Shown here piece after piece: positions 1-8,592 of a DNA stretch of 17,897 nt. Position 1 is the stretch's first letter, and every line of letters begins with the position of its first letter. The stretch is taken from contig CALKWH010000085.1 of NCBI GenBank assembly GCA_938004375.1, forward strand, positions 1 through 17,897, read 5' to 3'. The notes beneath the pieces are model-generated. The model worked only from the letters and a program-made list of their open reading frames with translations. It was not told the DNA's origin and searched no databases. Source of the DNA: an uncultured Pseudomonadota bacterium. GTDB lineage: Bacteria; Myxococcota_A; Polyangia; HGW-17. The translations under genes were made by a program, and so were the position numbers.

Positions 1-46
1 AGATCGTATTCGGTGACTGGAGTTCAGACGTGTGCTCTTCCGATCT
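1..46 (+). other. Illumina adapter/index read-through (not genomic)
   Basis: Bases 13-46 match the standard Illumina multiplexing read-2 adapter, beginning GTGACTGGAGTTC and ending GCTCTTCCGATCT. Bases 5-12 (CGTATTCG) sit where the 8-base sample index lies, and bases 1-4 (AGAT) match the end of the P7 tail. This is seen directly and is a well-known sequence. The first real genomic base is therefore about 47, and the Hsp70 gene reading into this region is cut by a library end, not by a natural truncation. Confidence 0.97.
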
Positions 47-918
47 GAACGGGATAAGGGAAGCGTTACGGTCTCATCACCAGTGGAGGTCGTCACTGAA
101 TAGTGAGTTGTATTTACTTTTAATTCAGAAAGGGCTTGTTTTTGCCTTCTGGCCTGAGTCAACCAGTTCTGCTCCACATTCCCGACGATACATTGATTCG
201 CCAACCGTCCCTCGTATTTGGCCTCCCACGCACTTTTTGCCTTTTCAAGAATGATTTTATCCCAATCCAGACCCCCCAGATACGAATCTCCTTCATGGGT
301 GCGCATTCTGATTTTCCCGGGTTCCAATTCCAGGACCGTGACATCCAACGTACCGCCGCCAAGATCAAATACCATGTATAAACCGGGATCCTTGTTGCCA
401 AGTCCGAAGGCAATGGCGGCAGCGGCCGGCTCGGTGATGGTGTCAATCACCTCGATGCCGGCCAGCCGGGCCGCTTCCATCGTGGCATGCTTCTGCGGCA
501 ACAGGAAGTAGGCGGGATGGGTAATGACGGCTTTGGTGAGAGGGTCATTCGGAAAGATGCGGTCGATACTCTGCTTGATTTTTTTTAAAATAATCGCGGC
601 AACAGTCGTTGAATCCAACTGGTATTTGCCAAATTTCCATGGAGGATTCACAGAAAATTTGCTTAGCTCCACTCCAATCGTACGTTTCGAACCACGAATC
701 AGTAATCCATCATCGTCGGACAGATTTTCGCAGTGCAAAAGTGCCTTGTCACCGACGTAGGCAAATATATCTTCTTGCTCCCCATTCGTCAGCCATACTA
801 CGGACTCCAAACCGGATTGCCTATCAATATCAACGATCTGTGGGTTGGCATATTCATCACGGATAAAGGCGCAGGAACAAAATGTTGTACCCAAATCGAT
901 ACCGAAAAAGCCACCCAT
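47..918 (-). CDS. Hsp70/DnaK-family ATPase, 3' part missing at contig edge
   Basis: Seventh gene of the leftward operon; about 290 residues are visible of the roughly 500-600 usual for the family. It has the Hsp70 ATPase signatures in order: phosphate-1 loop GIDLGTTFCSC (residues 6-16), connect-1 EPAAAAIAFG (163-172) and phosphate-2 DLGGGTLDVTVL (185-196). The reading frame stays open to base 49 and then enters adapter, so the rest of the ATPase domain and any substrate-binding domain are unseen. The start at 918 has an AAGGAGT ribosome binding site 6 bases upstream that overlaps the stop codon of the VWA lipoprotein gene, which suggests translational coupling. By family it should bind and hydrolyse ATP in the cytoplasm as a chaperone or actin-like switch. 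It is clearly different from the larger Hsp70-like protein in the same operon, so the two are not recent duplicates. Confidence 0.93.
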
Positions 919-922
919 GGTT

Positions 923-2494
923 TTACTCCTTGATTATCTTGAAACGAATTCTGAAGGCTTGTTTGGTATGATTGAAGATGGGCTCAGTGACCGTCCGAAC
1001 CAAATTCGCCAGGCCATAAACGCGCTCGGGCATCTCGAAAGTATTTTCCGCCGATTGTTTTTCCCACCAGGCATCTTCTTTGCCTTGACCAGAATTTTTT
1101 CTTTCTACTTCCACTAAAAAGTCCAGGTAATAGGTGCCCGACGCGAGCATGGTTCCACAGTCGACACCCGTTTGGAACGCAACACCCCGATCATCCAGCT
1201 TCTTCCTGAATTTGGCGGGAAATTCCTTTTTCTTCCCCTCAGGCTTCACCTCTCGTGTCCGGAGCGTTTCACTGACGTAACTGGGCAATGTCGGGCCTTC
1301 AGCCTGCAAAGAGAGGGATACCTGAATGACGGCACGACTGTCCTGCCGACATTCAATGACCCAATCCACGTCTTTTTTGTCTTCAGCCGTTTTTGGTTTT
1401 TCGATAAATACTCCGTCCGATTTTTTCGTCTGATCACCCGTTTTGAAAACTTTTTGCAAACTCGCCCTGGATACACCATAGGGAGCCAACTCGAAGGTGG
1501 AAATCGAATCCTTGGCCGGCAAACCCAGGTTTTCCCGTTCCAATCGGGAAGCAAGATCCCGGGTGACATTTCGCCCTTTATCATGATCTTTGCTTAAAAT
1601 GAAGATGATGAGGGGCTTGGCTCCTTCATATGTGAAATTGGAAGTACGGGTTTTTCCGTCCATCTTAAGGTTTTTCGCCTTCACGTTCACCCCGAACCAA
1701 TCAGGGTGTTTGTTCAACTCCTCGACGTGAGCCAGGATACGGGTCCAGTGGCTATTGTCCAAGGCGCGTTCCGCATAATGGAGACCTTTGAATGGCAACC
1801 GAAGGAAGATGACCCAGATGCCGTAGCCTTCGTCGGCGCGAGCGCGGAGCAATTTACCGATGCAATTGGGGTCCGCACCCGAGGCGCAGGCGACCTGGGC
1901 GGCAACGGGTTCCGAGGAGGTTACGCTGCCTGCCGCTCCGGATGTGGCCTGCATTCCATCGGTAAGAATCATCGTGACGTGGTAAGGGTCCAAAAGATCG
2001 ACGGGAGGGGGGGCTGCAGGATTGTCGTCGGCCGATTTGACCGGACGCAAGAGGGCTCGATCCAGTCTGGAGGTCTCAGCGTTATACAGTTTTGCCGCCA
2101 AATAGTCGGAATGTTTTAATTTTTTTTCACAGTTTAAATCTGTACCGAGCAAGCAGCGCTCCAAGGGCAGATTGACCCCCTGGCCGGAAAGAACTTCATC
2201 GATGGCGCGATGCAGGGTTTCCAGAGTCACTTTCTTTTTATCGGTGAAACCCTTCATGCTTCCCGAAATGTCAATGATGACGCGCGTACCTTTTCCAGGA
2301 GGCGACGGGGGGGGCTTCACCTGGTTGACCTGCGAGCTTCCATCCGGCGCTGCATTTTTGGACTCAACTGGAGTGGTCTTGTCTGATTTTTTCTTGGGTT
2401 TTGATGCTTTTCCGGATGGTTGAGAGGAGTCACAGCCAGAAACGATGAGTAAAGCCGTGAATAAAGTTATCAACAAGCCTTTGGCGTTGTTCAT
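923..2494 (-). CDS. Lipoprotein with von Willebrand factor A domain
   Basis: A 523-residue protein with a classic type II signal peptide: charged start, hydrophobic stretch (residues 7-19) and lipobox VSGC with Cys21 as the predicted lipidated residue. Asp at the +2 position is the inner-membrane retention signal in E. coli, so if that rule holds here it stays at the inner membrane facing the periplasm. A Lys/Pro/Ser-rich linker (about 22-68) leads to a VWA domain whose metal-site motif DISGS (Asp75, Ser77, Ser79) is intact, with a second acidic strand ILTDGM about 100 residues later. The C-terminal half is not recognised. VWA domains usually mediate metal-dependent protein binding. The start is supported by GAGG 8 bases upstream; the next gene (Hsp70) begins 4 bases after the stop. 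Confidence 0.88.
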   Translation of the reverse strand: MNNAKGLLITLFTALLIVSGCDSSQPSGKASKPKKKSDKTTPVESKNAAPDGSSQVNQVKPPPSPPGKGTRVIIDISGSMKGFTDKKKVTLETLHRAIDEVLSGQGVNLPLERCLLGTDLNCEKKLKHSDYLAAKLYNAETSRLDRALLRPVKSADDNPAAPPPVDLLDPYHVTMILTDGMQATSGAAGSVTSSEPVAAQVACASGADPNCIGKLLRARADEGYGIWVIFLRLPFKGLHYAERALDNSHWTRILAHVEELNKHPDWFGVNVKAKNLKMDGKTRTSNFTYEGAKPLIIFILSKDHDKGRNVTRDLASRLERENLGLPAKDSISTFELAPYGVSRASLQKVFKTGDQTKKSDGVFIEKPKTAEDKKDVDWVIECRQDSRAVIQVSLSLQAEGPTLPSYVSETLRTREVKPEGKKKEFPAKFRKKLDDRGVAFQTGVDCGTMLASGTYYLDFLVEVERKNSGQGKEDAWWEKQSAENTFEMPERVYGLANLVRTVTEPIFNHTKQAFRIRFKIIKE

Positions 2495-2535
2495 ATCGGA
2501 AACCTCACAGGGTTTGAAGAACAGTCACGCGATAA

Positions 2536-2856
2536 TTAGATGGCAATGGACTCTCCCCCAGATGATAAAACAGCAATAATTTTTGAAATATCGATTTCTG
2601 TTTCTTTTCCCTCTCTTTTTCCAATCTTGACGAGAAGAATGTTTTTATTCGTACCGGTAATCTCTGGTTCAGAAAAAAGAATCAGTTGTTGCTCGTTTTC
2701 TACAAACGCGGCCACATGACTGACACCGTCGTTGACGCGCGTGAGGGCAAGTTGCCCCTCGATATTTTCGAACTTTGAAAGCAACTCGCCACAAGAAATG
2801 CAGAATAAAGATGGACTCATCTTTTTATGATTCAAAGGACACTTGATGTCGTTCAT
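2536..2856 (-). CDS. Small zinc-ribbon-like protein
   Basis: A 106-residue protein. The N-terminus carries a Cys/His cluster of zinc-ribbon type (CPLNH, then CISCG about a dozen residues later), which could bind one metal ion. The rest looks like a small beta-rich domain and is not recognised. I start it at the ATG at 2856 because AAGGAGT lies 5 bases upstream; an in-frame TTG at 2877 would overlap the previous stop but has no comparable site. It lies between the zinc-ribbon Hsp70-like ATPase (17-base gap) and the VWA lipoprotein (41-base gap). The neighbouring ATPase also carries a Cys-rich N-terminus, so the two may recognise a related partner; that is inference. No signal peptide is visible, so it is probably cytoplasmic. 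Confidence 0.72.
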   Translation of the reverse strand: MNDIKCPLNHKKMSPSLFCISCGELLSKFENIEGQLALTRVNDGVSHVAAFVENEQQLILFSEPEITGTNKNILLVKIGKREGKETEIDISKIIAVLSSGGESIAI

Positions 2857-2861
2857 GGCGT

Positions 2862-2868
2862 ACTCCTT
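2862..2868 (-). promoter_or_regulatory. Ribosome binding site fixing the start of the small zinc-ribbon gene
   Basis: On the minus strand this reads AAGGAGT, followed by ACGCC and then ATG. It favours the ATG at 2856 over the upstream in-frame TTG at 2877. The same AAGGAGT core precedes the Hsp70 gene that starts at 918. Confidence 0.8.
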
Positions 2869-2873
2869 GGGGA

Positions 2874-5486
2874 TCAATTCCGCTGTGCCACCAATTTGGC
2901 AAATATTTCTTCCATCATGACCTCAAACGGACTTCGATTGAAACCCGTATGTGTGTCCATTTCTCTCCGGATTTTGCCAACAATGGACGTATGGCGCAGA
3001 TCGGTGGCTTTTTTATGGGTTTCAGGAGAATTGATGACTTGCGGAATGACGGGTTCCTCTGTGAAATCCCAGGAAAAAAATGCCTGTTTTTGTACTTGAG
3101 GCAGATCGTTCGAAGTGTCAGGTCTAACAGTAGTACTCCAAGTTAATTTAATTGGTTCTTGCTGCTCAGGGTACAATACGCTGGTATTGATTCCCAATAG
3201 TGTAGTGTTGCCGTCGTCGCCAGTTTCCAAACTTTCGTTGGTTTTCAGAAGCCCATACACAACAGCGGCTTTCTCATGAGCGATATCATAATCTTTGATA
3301 TCCTTATAGTTGACAGCCAATTTCAACTGTGGAATATTCAGAATATCGATCGTTCTTTGTTTCAAACTTTTTGAAAAAGAGACAGCATCATAGTTCGGTA
3401 TATCGTCCAAAAAACCCCAGGCATTTCCCAGTGGTATGAAATTGATGACAACAGGGCGTTCCAACATGAACTTCTGACTGCCACTTTTATTCAAAATTGC
3501 CGCAGCAAGCATTCTTGCCAGGTACTCTATCAGATAGTTAAAAAAGATATTGCTTCGGTTTTTCCTCAAGGTGGCCCTCGGTGTGGAAAATATGCTCGAG
3601 TCGGCGAACACATCTCTCAGCCTTTGGCATTCACGAATTTTTCTTTTCAACATGGATTGAGTGGCTTTTTCATCCAAAACGGAACAAGGTGTATATCGAC
3701 GGTCATTTTCTTCGACCTGGAGAAAATCCTGCATGCTCGGCGTATAGGCATTGAGCATGACAGAACCAGCATATCTCAGACTGGTTGAATAGACTGTCTC
3801 CTTTCCTTTCCCTTCTTGATGTATCAAGGACACATCCAACGTTCCTCCACCAAGGTCAGCAAACAATATATAGCCATCCAGAAGCTCGCTTGAAATGTTA
3901 CTTCCTGCAGCCTGAGCTTCGTCGGTCACTCGGCCAATATTCAGGTTTAAAGAAATACCGGTCCATTGTCCCAATAGCAAAAGGGCTGGTTTGAAAACGT
4001 TTTCTTTCAGCGAACCTCTCTGGTCACCATCAAATACAGTCGGGTATGAGTAACAAACACGATAGTTCTTTCGAGCAAAAGCGCTGTCCTTGCTGGCGAT
4101 TTGAGCCAGATGAATCAGCAGCAGGCATTTGACATATCGTGCTTGTGCATGTTCCTGATTGTAATTCCCATATTTTTTAAAAGAATCAGGAAACTTGAAA
4201 TCGGAGATGAGACTATCTCCTTCAGGATATTGCAGTTGTACGCCAGCCGATGGAATCGTATAGTCAGAAAAAGGTACTAAGTTGTCTTTCTGTTGATTTA
4301 TTGGTTCTTGGAAAACATCTCTCATGGGATATCCGAGTAATTCGGATGGAAGAAGGTCACCTGACCGCCCAAAACCCGCCAAGGGGGGTGCGGGCACCGG
4401 CGACGTCAGAACCGTGGGGGGGTGTGTGGTGGGTTCATTGCCCAAAATGATTCTTCGCAACGAAGAAATCTTGGAAATTTCCGGTTTATCCCCTTTCAGC
4501 ACCGCCACACAAGTATTCGAGGTCCCCATATCCACGGCCAGTTCTCCCACGCCGTCTGGATATGGCTGCTCTACATTCGTTCCCTCCCAAATGTCGAAAA
4601 TGCCACCCGATTGATCATCGAAGGAAACCGCCAACCACCGGGGCCGAGCGTTTGTTTGTACATGAAACCATAACCTGGCATCTGTACTCGTATTGTTTAC
4701 GGATTTCGTAAAGTCTTCAAATTGGCCATTGTTGGACGAAGCATATTTGACCTGAAATTTGTTGTATTCTTTTAATAAAAAATTTGAATTTTCGCTTTTA
4801 TTGACTTCCAGATAGAAAAACTTCCAATCCTTGTACGGAACATCCGGCCAGATACTGCTGTCCATGCCAGAAAAGGCGCGGCTGGTGGTCGGGAGTTGGG
4901 CATTGTTATTGGCATATAATATCTCCAGGGAGATTGGCTGGAGCTCCCGCATTCCTTTCAGCGGAATTTTTGCCGAATACTGATTTCGCTCATCAAGACG
5001 ACCTCGTTCCCATTTCCGCTCGGAATTTTGGAGCCGATCGAAATCGATCAAATCAAAAAATTCCGGTTTCAATGGGAAGGCAGGAATCTGCAATTTCTTG
5101 CTTTCAGTTGAGAAAAATATTGGCACCTTTTTAAAACATAACTCTTGCGGGGAGAGGGTCCTGCTTCCGGTGAATTCAAACGTGAGAGCGCCAACACTGA
5201 TGGCGGTAGACGCTTTTGTGTTGCTGGGCTGCCATTGTATGATTTCGACTCGATCCAGGTTGCCGACATTTTCTTTTCTCACCGTGACGTTCATATCTGT
5301 CAGAAATATTTTATTTTCTGCGCCACAGATTGGGCAAAATACTTTCACATTTGGCTTTTCGAAAAACTCAGTGGTATCTCGTTCGTTCATACAATTAATG
5401 AGATTTTGAAAGTGACCAACATCAAAAACGAGTTTGCATGAGTAATTGGAAATATCATATCCACAGGTTTTGCAAACGATCGGCAT
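2874..5486 (-). CDS. Atypical Hsp70/actin-fold ATPase with N-terminal zinc ribbon
   Basis: An 870-residue protein. Residues 5-54 hold a zinc-ribbon pattern (CKTC at 5-8, CPIC at 51-54, extra Cys17). A region of about 250 residues that I do not recognise follows. The actin/Hsp70 ATPase core begins near residue 314, with phosphate-1 DMGTSNTCVAV (319-329), a connect-1-like stretch near 521-528, phosphate-2 DLGGGTLDVSL (544-554) and a possible C-terminal signature EKAAVVYGLL. Only about 100 residues follow the core, so the usual Hsp70 peptide-binding domain seems absent. A Pro-rich insert sits near 352-370. I chose the ATG at 5486 because GAGG lies 6 bases upstream; the ATG two codons earlier directly abuts that GAGG. 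It probably binds ATP and acts as a switch or scaffold rather than a general chaperone. The gap to the preceding gene is 17 bases. Confidence 0.87.
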   Translation of the reverse strand: MPIVCKTCGYDISNYSCKLVFDVGHFQNLINCMNERDTTEFFEKPNVKVFCPICGAENKIFLTDMNVTVRKENVGNLDRVEIIQWQPSNTKASTAISVGALTFEFTGSRTLSPQELCFKKVPIFFSTESKKLQIPAFPLKPEFFDLIDFDRLQNSERKWERGRLDERNQYSAKIPLKGMRELQPISLEILYANNNAQLPTTSRAFSGMDSSIWPDVPYKDWKFFYLEVNKSENSNFLLKEYNKFQVKYASSNNGQFEDFTKSVNNTSTDARLWFHVQTNARPRWLAVSFDDQSGGIFDIWEGTNVEQPYPDGVGELAVDMGTSNTCVAVLKGDKPEISKISSLRRIILGNEPTTHPPTVLTSPVPAPPLAGFGRSGDLLPSELLGYPMRDVFQEPINQQKDNLVPFSDYTIPSAGVQLQYPEGDSLISDFKFPDSFKKYGNYNQEHAQARYVKCLLLIHLAQIASKDSAFARKNYRVCYSYPTVFDGDQRGSLKENVFKPALLLLGQWTGISLNLNIGRVTDEAQAAGSNISSELLDGYILFADLGGGTLDVSLIHQEGKGKETVYSTSLRYAGSVMLNAYTPSMQDFLQVEENDRRYTPCSVLDEKATQSMLKRKIRECQRLRDVFADSSIFSTPRATLRKNRSNIFFNYLIEYLARMLAAAILNKSGSQKFMLERPVVINFIPLGNAWGFLDDIPNYDAVSFSKSLKQRTIDILNIPQLKLAVNYKDIKDYDIAHEKAAVVYGLLKTNESLETGDDGNTTLLGINTSVLYPEQQEPIKLTWSTTVRPDTSNDLPQVQKQAFFSWDFTEEPVIPQVINSPETHKKATDLRHTSIVGKIRREMDTHTGFNRSPFEVMMEEIFAKLVAQRN

Positions 5487-5503
5487 GACCATCCTCTTTT
5501 TCT

Positions 5504-7264
5504 TTAAAGATCAAAGGCGTCCTTGGCGAACGGAATCTTGACTCCCAGTGCGTCTTGGATTGAAAGATTCCCTTTACGTCCATTGGCCAATGGCATCGCA
5601 CCGCAGGCCCATATGCAGAAGGCCTGTGCCGCCGCCTTGGCCAACCGGGCACCATCGCGCTGCGGTCCGGTGGAATCAGAAAGATCCGGATTCTCGGAGT
5701 AGGTGCGCCAAAATCGTTGGAGTGTGGCCAGTCTGTTCTTTTTCAGATTTTGCTGCAAACTGGAATCCTGAATCAGGATTGTTTTGCTATACACTTTGTC
5801 ATTGATTTTCAACATATCCCCATCAGCAAAAAGCAACGACACTGAAGATTTATCGTAGAAGCCCTGCAACCCATTTTCGTCCCAAAAACCTCTCTCCTGG
5901 TCACGCTGGATTCGCGTGAAGTATTGAAAGAGACAGTAACCCAAAGCGCTCAAATCACCGACAAGCTCATTGTTGAACTTTTCGATGAAGGAAACTTTCT
6001 TCCCATTTTGGGGCATTTGTAAAATGAATCCCCAATTGGGGGCAGTCGGATCCTCAAAAAGGCTTCGGTCAGTCGGATAATCCGAGGGAATCCACTGTCG
6101 CCTATTTGCCGTGATGAAAAATTGGACAGAATAACCGACATCACTTGGTTTACTGACAGATAGACAGCGAAGGATATCTGGATAATGATAGGGCGAAGTG
6201 GTGAGATGTTCGGGAGTCACTTGCCGGTCGAATTGCATGAATTCGTTTATGACCGGCTGCAACTGCTTCTGCCAATGTTCGATGTTGACTGGCGTCGCAT
6301 CATCGAGCATCCCTTCCCCTTGGAAGATATCCGTGGTAAGGCCCAATCCACGATGGAGCTTGCTAGAGCCCTCCAAAAATCCAACCATTTTGACCCGAAG
6401 CAGTGTCTCCCCCCGATTGTCTTTGACCGACAAGCTATCCGCCTGGTGAGCCTCGGGTCCGATGAACCCGCGCATCCACTTCAGTCGACGACGCATATAA
6501 TCTTCCTCATAGACGGGGAAATAGACCAGGTCATCATTTTTCACTTTTTGAGTGTCGCGGTTCCATGTATTCAAAGAAAGGCCGATCAGGGAGCGGGAGT
6601 GCAGATTATAGGTCTTGCCATTCTCGTGCGGGGTGCGGCCTATCACCGCCTCCAAGCCCCTCATCCAGGGAATCGAGAGGTTCCATAGACCATTCATTTC
6701 CAGCAGATATTTCCAATCCGCAAGGACGGTCTTGGCCCGGGCCCGTCTATTGTCATGAGCGATACGGTCTTGAAGTCTATTCCATTGATCACTGGTGCGA
6801 CGTGCATGGTACCAGAAAAGACAGCGCGGTGAACTACCACCGAAATATTCTTTCTGGTTGTTCTCATTTACTTGATACAACAAATTGAAATACCGATAAC
6901 TGGGGTCTTTCATATGTACCTTCATGAGCGCTTGCCCCAGATTGCCAGCGTCATGTTCCAAGTCAAAGGTTTCCACTTTGAGATACCCAAGCACGGCAGC
7001 TTCGACCAAAGTGGCGAATCGCGAATAATAAGGAGAAGCTAGCGGATCCTCCTGCGATTGAACTTCTTCCGCACCGATTTGGATTTTTCCAAGAATGTAA
7101 CTGGTCGCTTCCGCTATACCCAAGGGCGTTGGAAAGGCCAAGGGACTGATTAATTTTATATCTGGCGCCCAATTAGCGCCATAATCTTTCCGGGGATCTT
7201 TGCCAATGGTAAAAAGGCCAACTGAGGCTGGGGGATTCTGTGTTCCATGTAATAATATTTTCAT
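5504..7264 (-). CDS. Unrecognised 586-residue operon protein
   Basis: I do not recognise this protein. It begins MKILLHGTQNPPAS, has no signal peptide or membrane segment, and is rich in Trp, Tyr and Phe, which suggests a large folded cytoplasmic protein. No nucleotide-binding, protease or nuclease motif is evident to me. An Arg-rich segment (HDNRRARAK) and an RRRLKWMRGF stretch could contact nucleic acid or acidic partners, but this is weak. Its start codon overlaps the stop of the tubulin-like gene by one base (TGATG), and a strong GGAGGAGG site lies 6 bases upstream, so it is probably translated together with the tubulin-like protein. It may be an obligate partner or adaptor for that protein. 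It is a good family to search for conserved co-occurrence. Confidence 0.85.
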   Translation of the reverse strand: MKILLHGTQNPPASVGLFTIGKDPRKDYGANWAPDIKLISPLAFPTPLGIAEATSYILGKIQIGAEEVQSQEDPLASPYYSRFATLVEAAVLGYLKVETFDLEHDAGNLGQALMKVHMKDPSYRYFNLLYQVNENNQKEYFGGSSPRCLFWYHARRTSDQWNRLQDRIAHDNRRARAKTVLADWKYLLEMNGLWNLSIPWMRGLEAVIGRTPHENGKTYNLHSRSLIGLSLNTWNRDTQKVKNDDLVYFPVYEEDYMRRRLKWMRGFIGPEAHQADSLSVKDNRGETLLRVKMVGFLEGSSKLHRGLGLTTDIFQGEGMLDDATPVNIEHWQKQLQPVINEFMQFDRQVTPEHLTTSPYHYPDILRCLSVSKPSDVGYSVQFFITANRRQWIPSDYPTDRSLFEDPTAPNWGFILQMPQNGKKVSFIEKFNNELVGDLSALGYCLFQYFTRIQRDQERGFWDENGLQGFYDKSSVSLLFADGDMLKINDKVYSKTILIQDSSLQQNLKKNRLATLQRFWRTYSENPDLSDSTGPQRDGARLAKAAAQAFCIWACGAMPLANGRKGNLSIQDALGVKIPFAKDAFDL

Positions 7265-8589
7265 CAGTTGCCTCCTCCTTGGAATGCCCCGCGGAGTTTC
7301 GTCTCAATTTCTTGCGCCAGATTTTCAGGTCCAAGAACATGATTGTCGGCAGCGGTAAAATGGCTCATGAACTTTTCAAACATTTTGGTGGCATGATCCC
7401 ATTCATTCGCTTCCACCACATTTGGATTGGCTGGAATGGGTCCCAACAAACCGGAAAGCCAGGTGGTCGATTGTTCTATTTTGTTGATGGAATCCTTGAA
7501 ACTATCGATCATTGTCGAGAAATAGTCTTTGGGTGCCTTGTTCAACTTTTTGGAATGTGCCTTGATTGTATCCCCAAGATCCGTAGTAAAATTACGTCCT
7601 CTCAGGAATCCAAAACCTCCGAAATTCGCGTTGATATTATCTAATCCTTTATCACTCGTGAGATGTTTTAATAATTTCTGAACATATTGGGATTGATGAA
7701 CCCAGTGCAAAATTGACTTGCCTGAAAATTCCAACGACCGATAAAATAATCCACTATCCTTCTCATCCACACCAAATGCATAGATTTGGCCTGTTTGTCC
7801 GTCAGCCGCCAATCTCGGCAGAGAATCACAGGAATACCCCGCGATGAGATGGAGGACATGGGGTACTTCGGAACCAGGTCTCTCGGGTTGAGCCAGAGCC
7901 AACCACGGTTCCGCCTCACCAGGTACTCCCAGAAGCACAGACCTGGTAAACTGAGGTGCCGTGTGTTGAGTAAAATATTCCATCCCATGACACATATTTC
8001 TGAGAAGTGTGGTATTGGTTACCTCATCGTTGCCTCCTGTCAGGGACAACCATGGCTGCAAAAATACACCATAGACTTCTTTTTTGGGCGCTGAGTCCTT
8101 CACAAATTTTACCAATTGGTGGGTGATGCCGGCGCCCGTTCCACCAATAAAAGAGCCCGCAATAATGATTTTATCCGCATTTTGAATTCCAGGTAGCAGT
8201 TCGCCGAGTTGATTGCTGTTTCCAGTATTGGCAAACACGGTCGCCGCCACAGAGGGACGGCCATACATGCCCTTGGACAAATCTTTATCCGCCTCTGCCT
8301 CGCTGAACAGACAATTAAAAATATCCGTTTCAGCCTGTGATGGACTATTATTCAAAAATATCTCGCGAAACCGCGCATCATTCCTCACTATCAGGGGTGG
8401 CGAGATGACATTCGAGCCCTTCATGTACCTGAAGTCAATCAATACCTTGGATAGATCTTGTCCATTGTCGGCATCAATAATTATCGCGTCCATGCTATCA
8501 CGAGGAATAGCCCCCAATCTCATCAGTCGCGAACAGGCCAAGGCAATGTGCTGTCCAGTACCACCAACAGCGATAAATAGATTTGACAT
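7264..8589 (-). CDS. Tubulin/FtsZ-like GTPase-fold protein (Tubulin_2-like)
   Basis: A 441-residue protein with an N-terminal nucleotide-binding loop IAVGGTGQH (residues 6-14), an acidic strand end IIIDADN (36-42) and a tubulin-type glycine loop SFIGGTGAGITHQL (146-159). These match the bacterial tubulin-like proteins grouped in Pfam as Tubulin_2 rather than cell-division FtsZ, whose loop is usually GGGTGTG. The expected role is GTP-dependent polymerisation or a nucleotide switch; polymerisation is inference. The start is fixed by GGAGG 9 bases upstream, with the stop of the preceding membrane-protein gene lying inside that spacer. The next gene overlaps by one base. Being sandwiched between a membrane protein and two Hsp70-type ATPases suggests a membrane-linked filament or assembly. 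Confidence 0.87.
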   Translation of the reverse strand: MSNLFIAVGGTGQHIALACSRLMRLGAIPRDSMDAIIIDADNGQDLSKVLIDFRYMKGSNVISPPLIVRNDARFREIFLNNSPSQAETDIFNCLFSEAEADKDLSKGMYGRPSVAATVFANTGNSNQLGELLPGIQNADKIIIAGSFIGGTGAGITHQLVKFVKDSAPKKEVYGVFLQPWLSLTGGNDEVTNTTLLRNMCHGMEYFTQHTAPQFTRSVLLGVPGEAEPWLALAQPERPGSEVPHVLHLIAGYSCDSLPRLAADGQTGQIYAFGVDEKDSGLFYRSLEFSGKSILHWVHQSQYVQKLLKHLTSDKGLDNINANFGGFGFLRGRNFTTDLGDTIKAHSKKLNKAPKDYFSTMIDSFKDSINKIEQSTTWLSGLLGPIPANPNVVEANEWDHATKMFEKFMSHFTAADNHVLGPENLAQEIETKLRGAFQGGGN

Positions 8590-8592
8590 TGC

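Noticed and set aside
30..254. Small plus-strand frames at the left end
   Set aside because: They begin in adapter sequence or run antisense to the Hsp70 gene.
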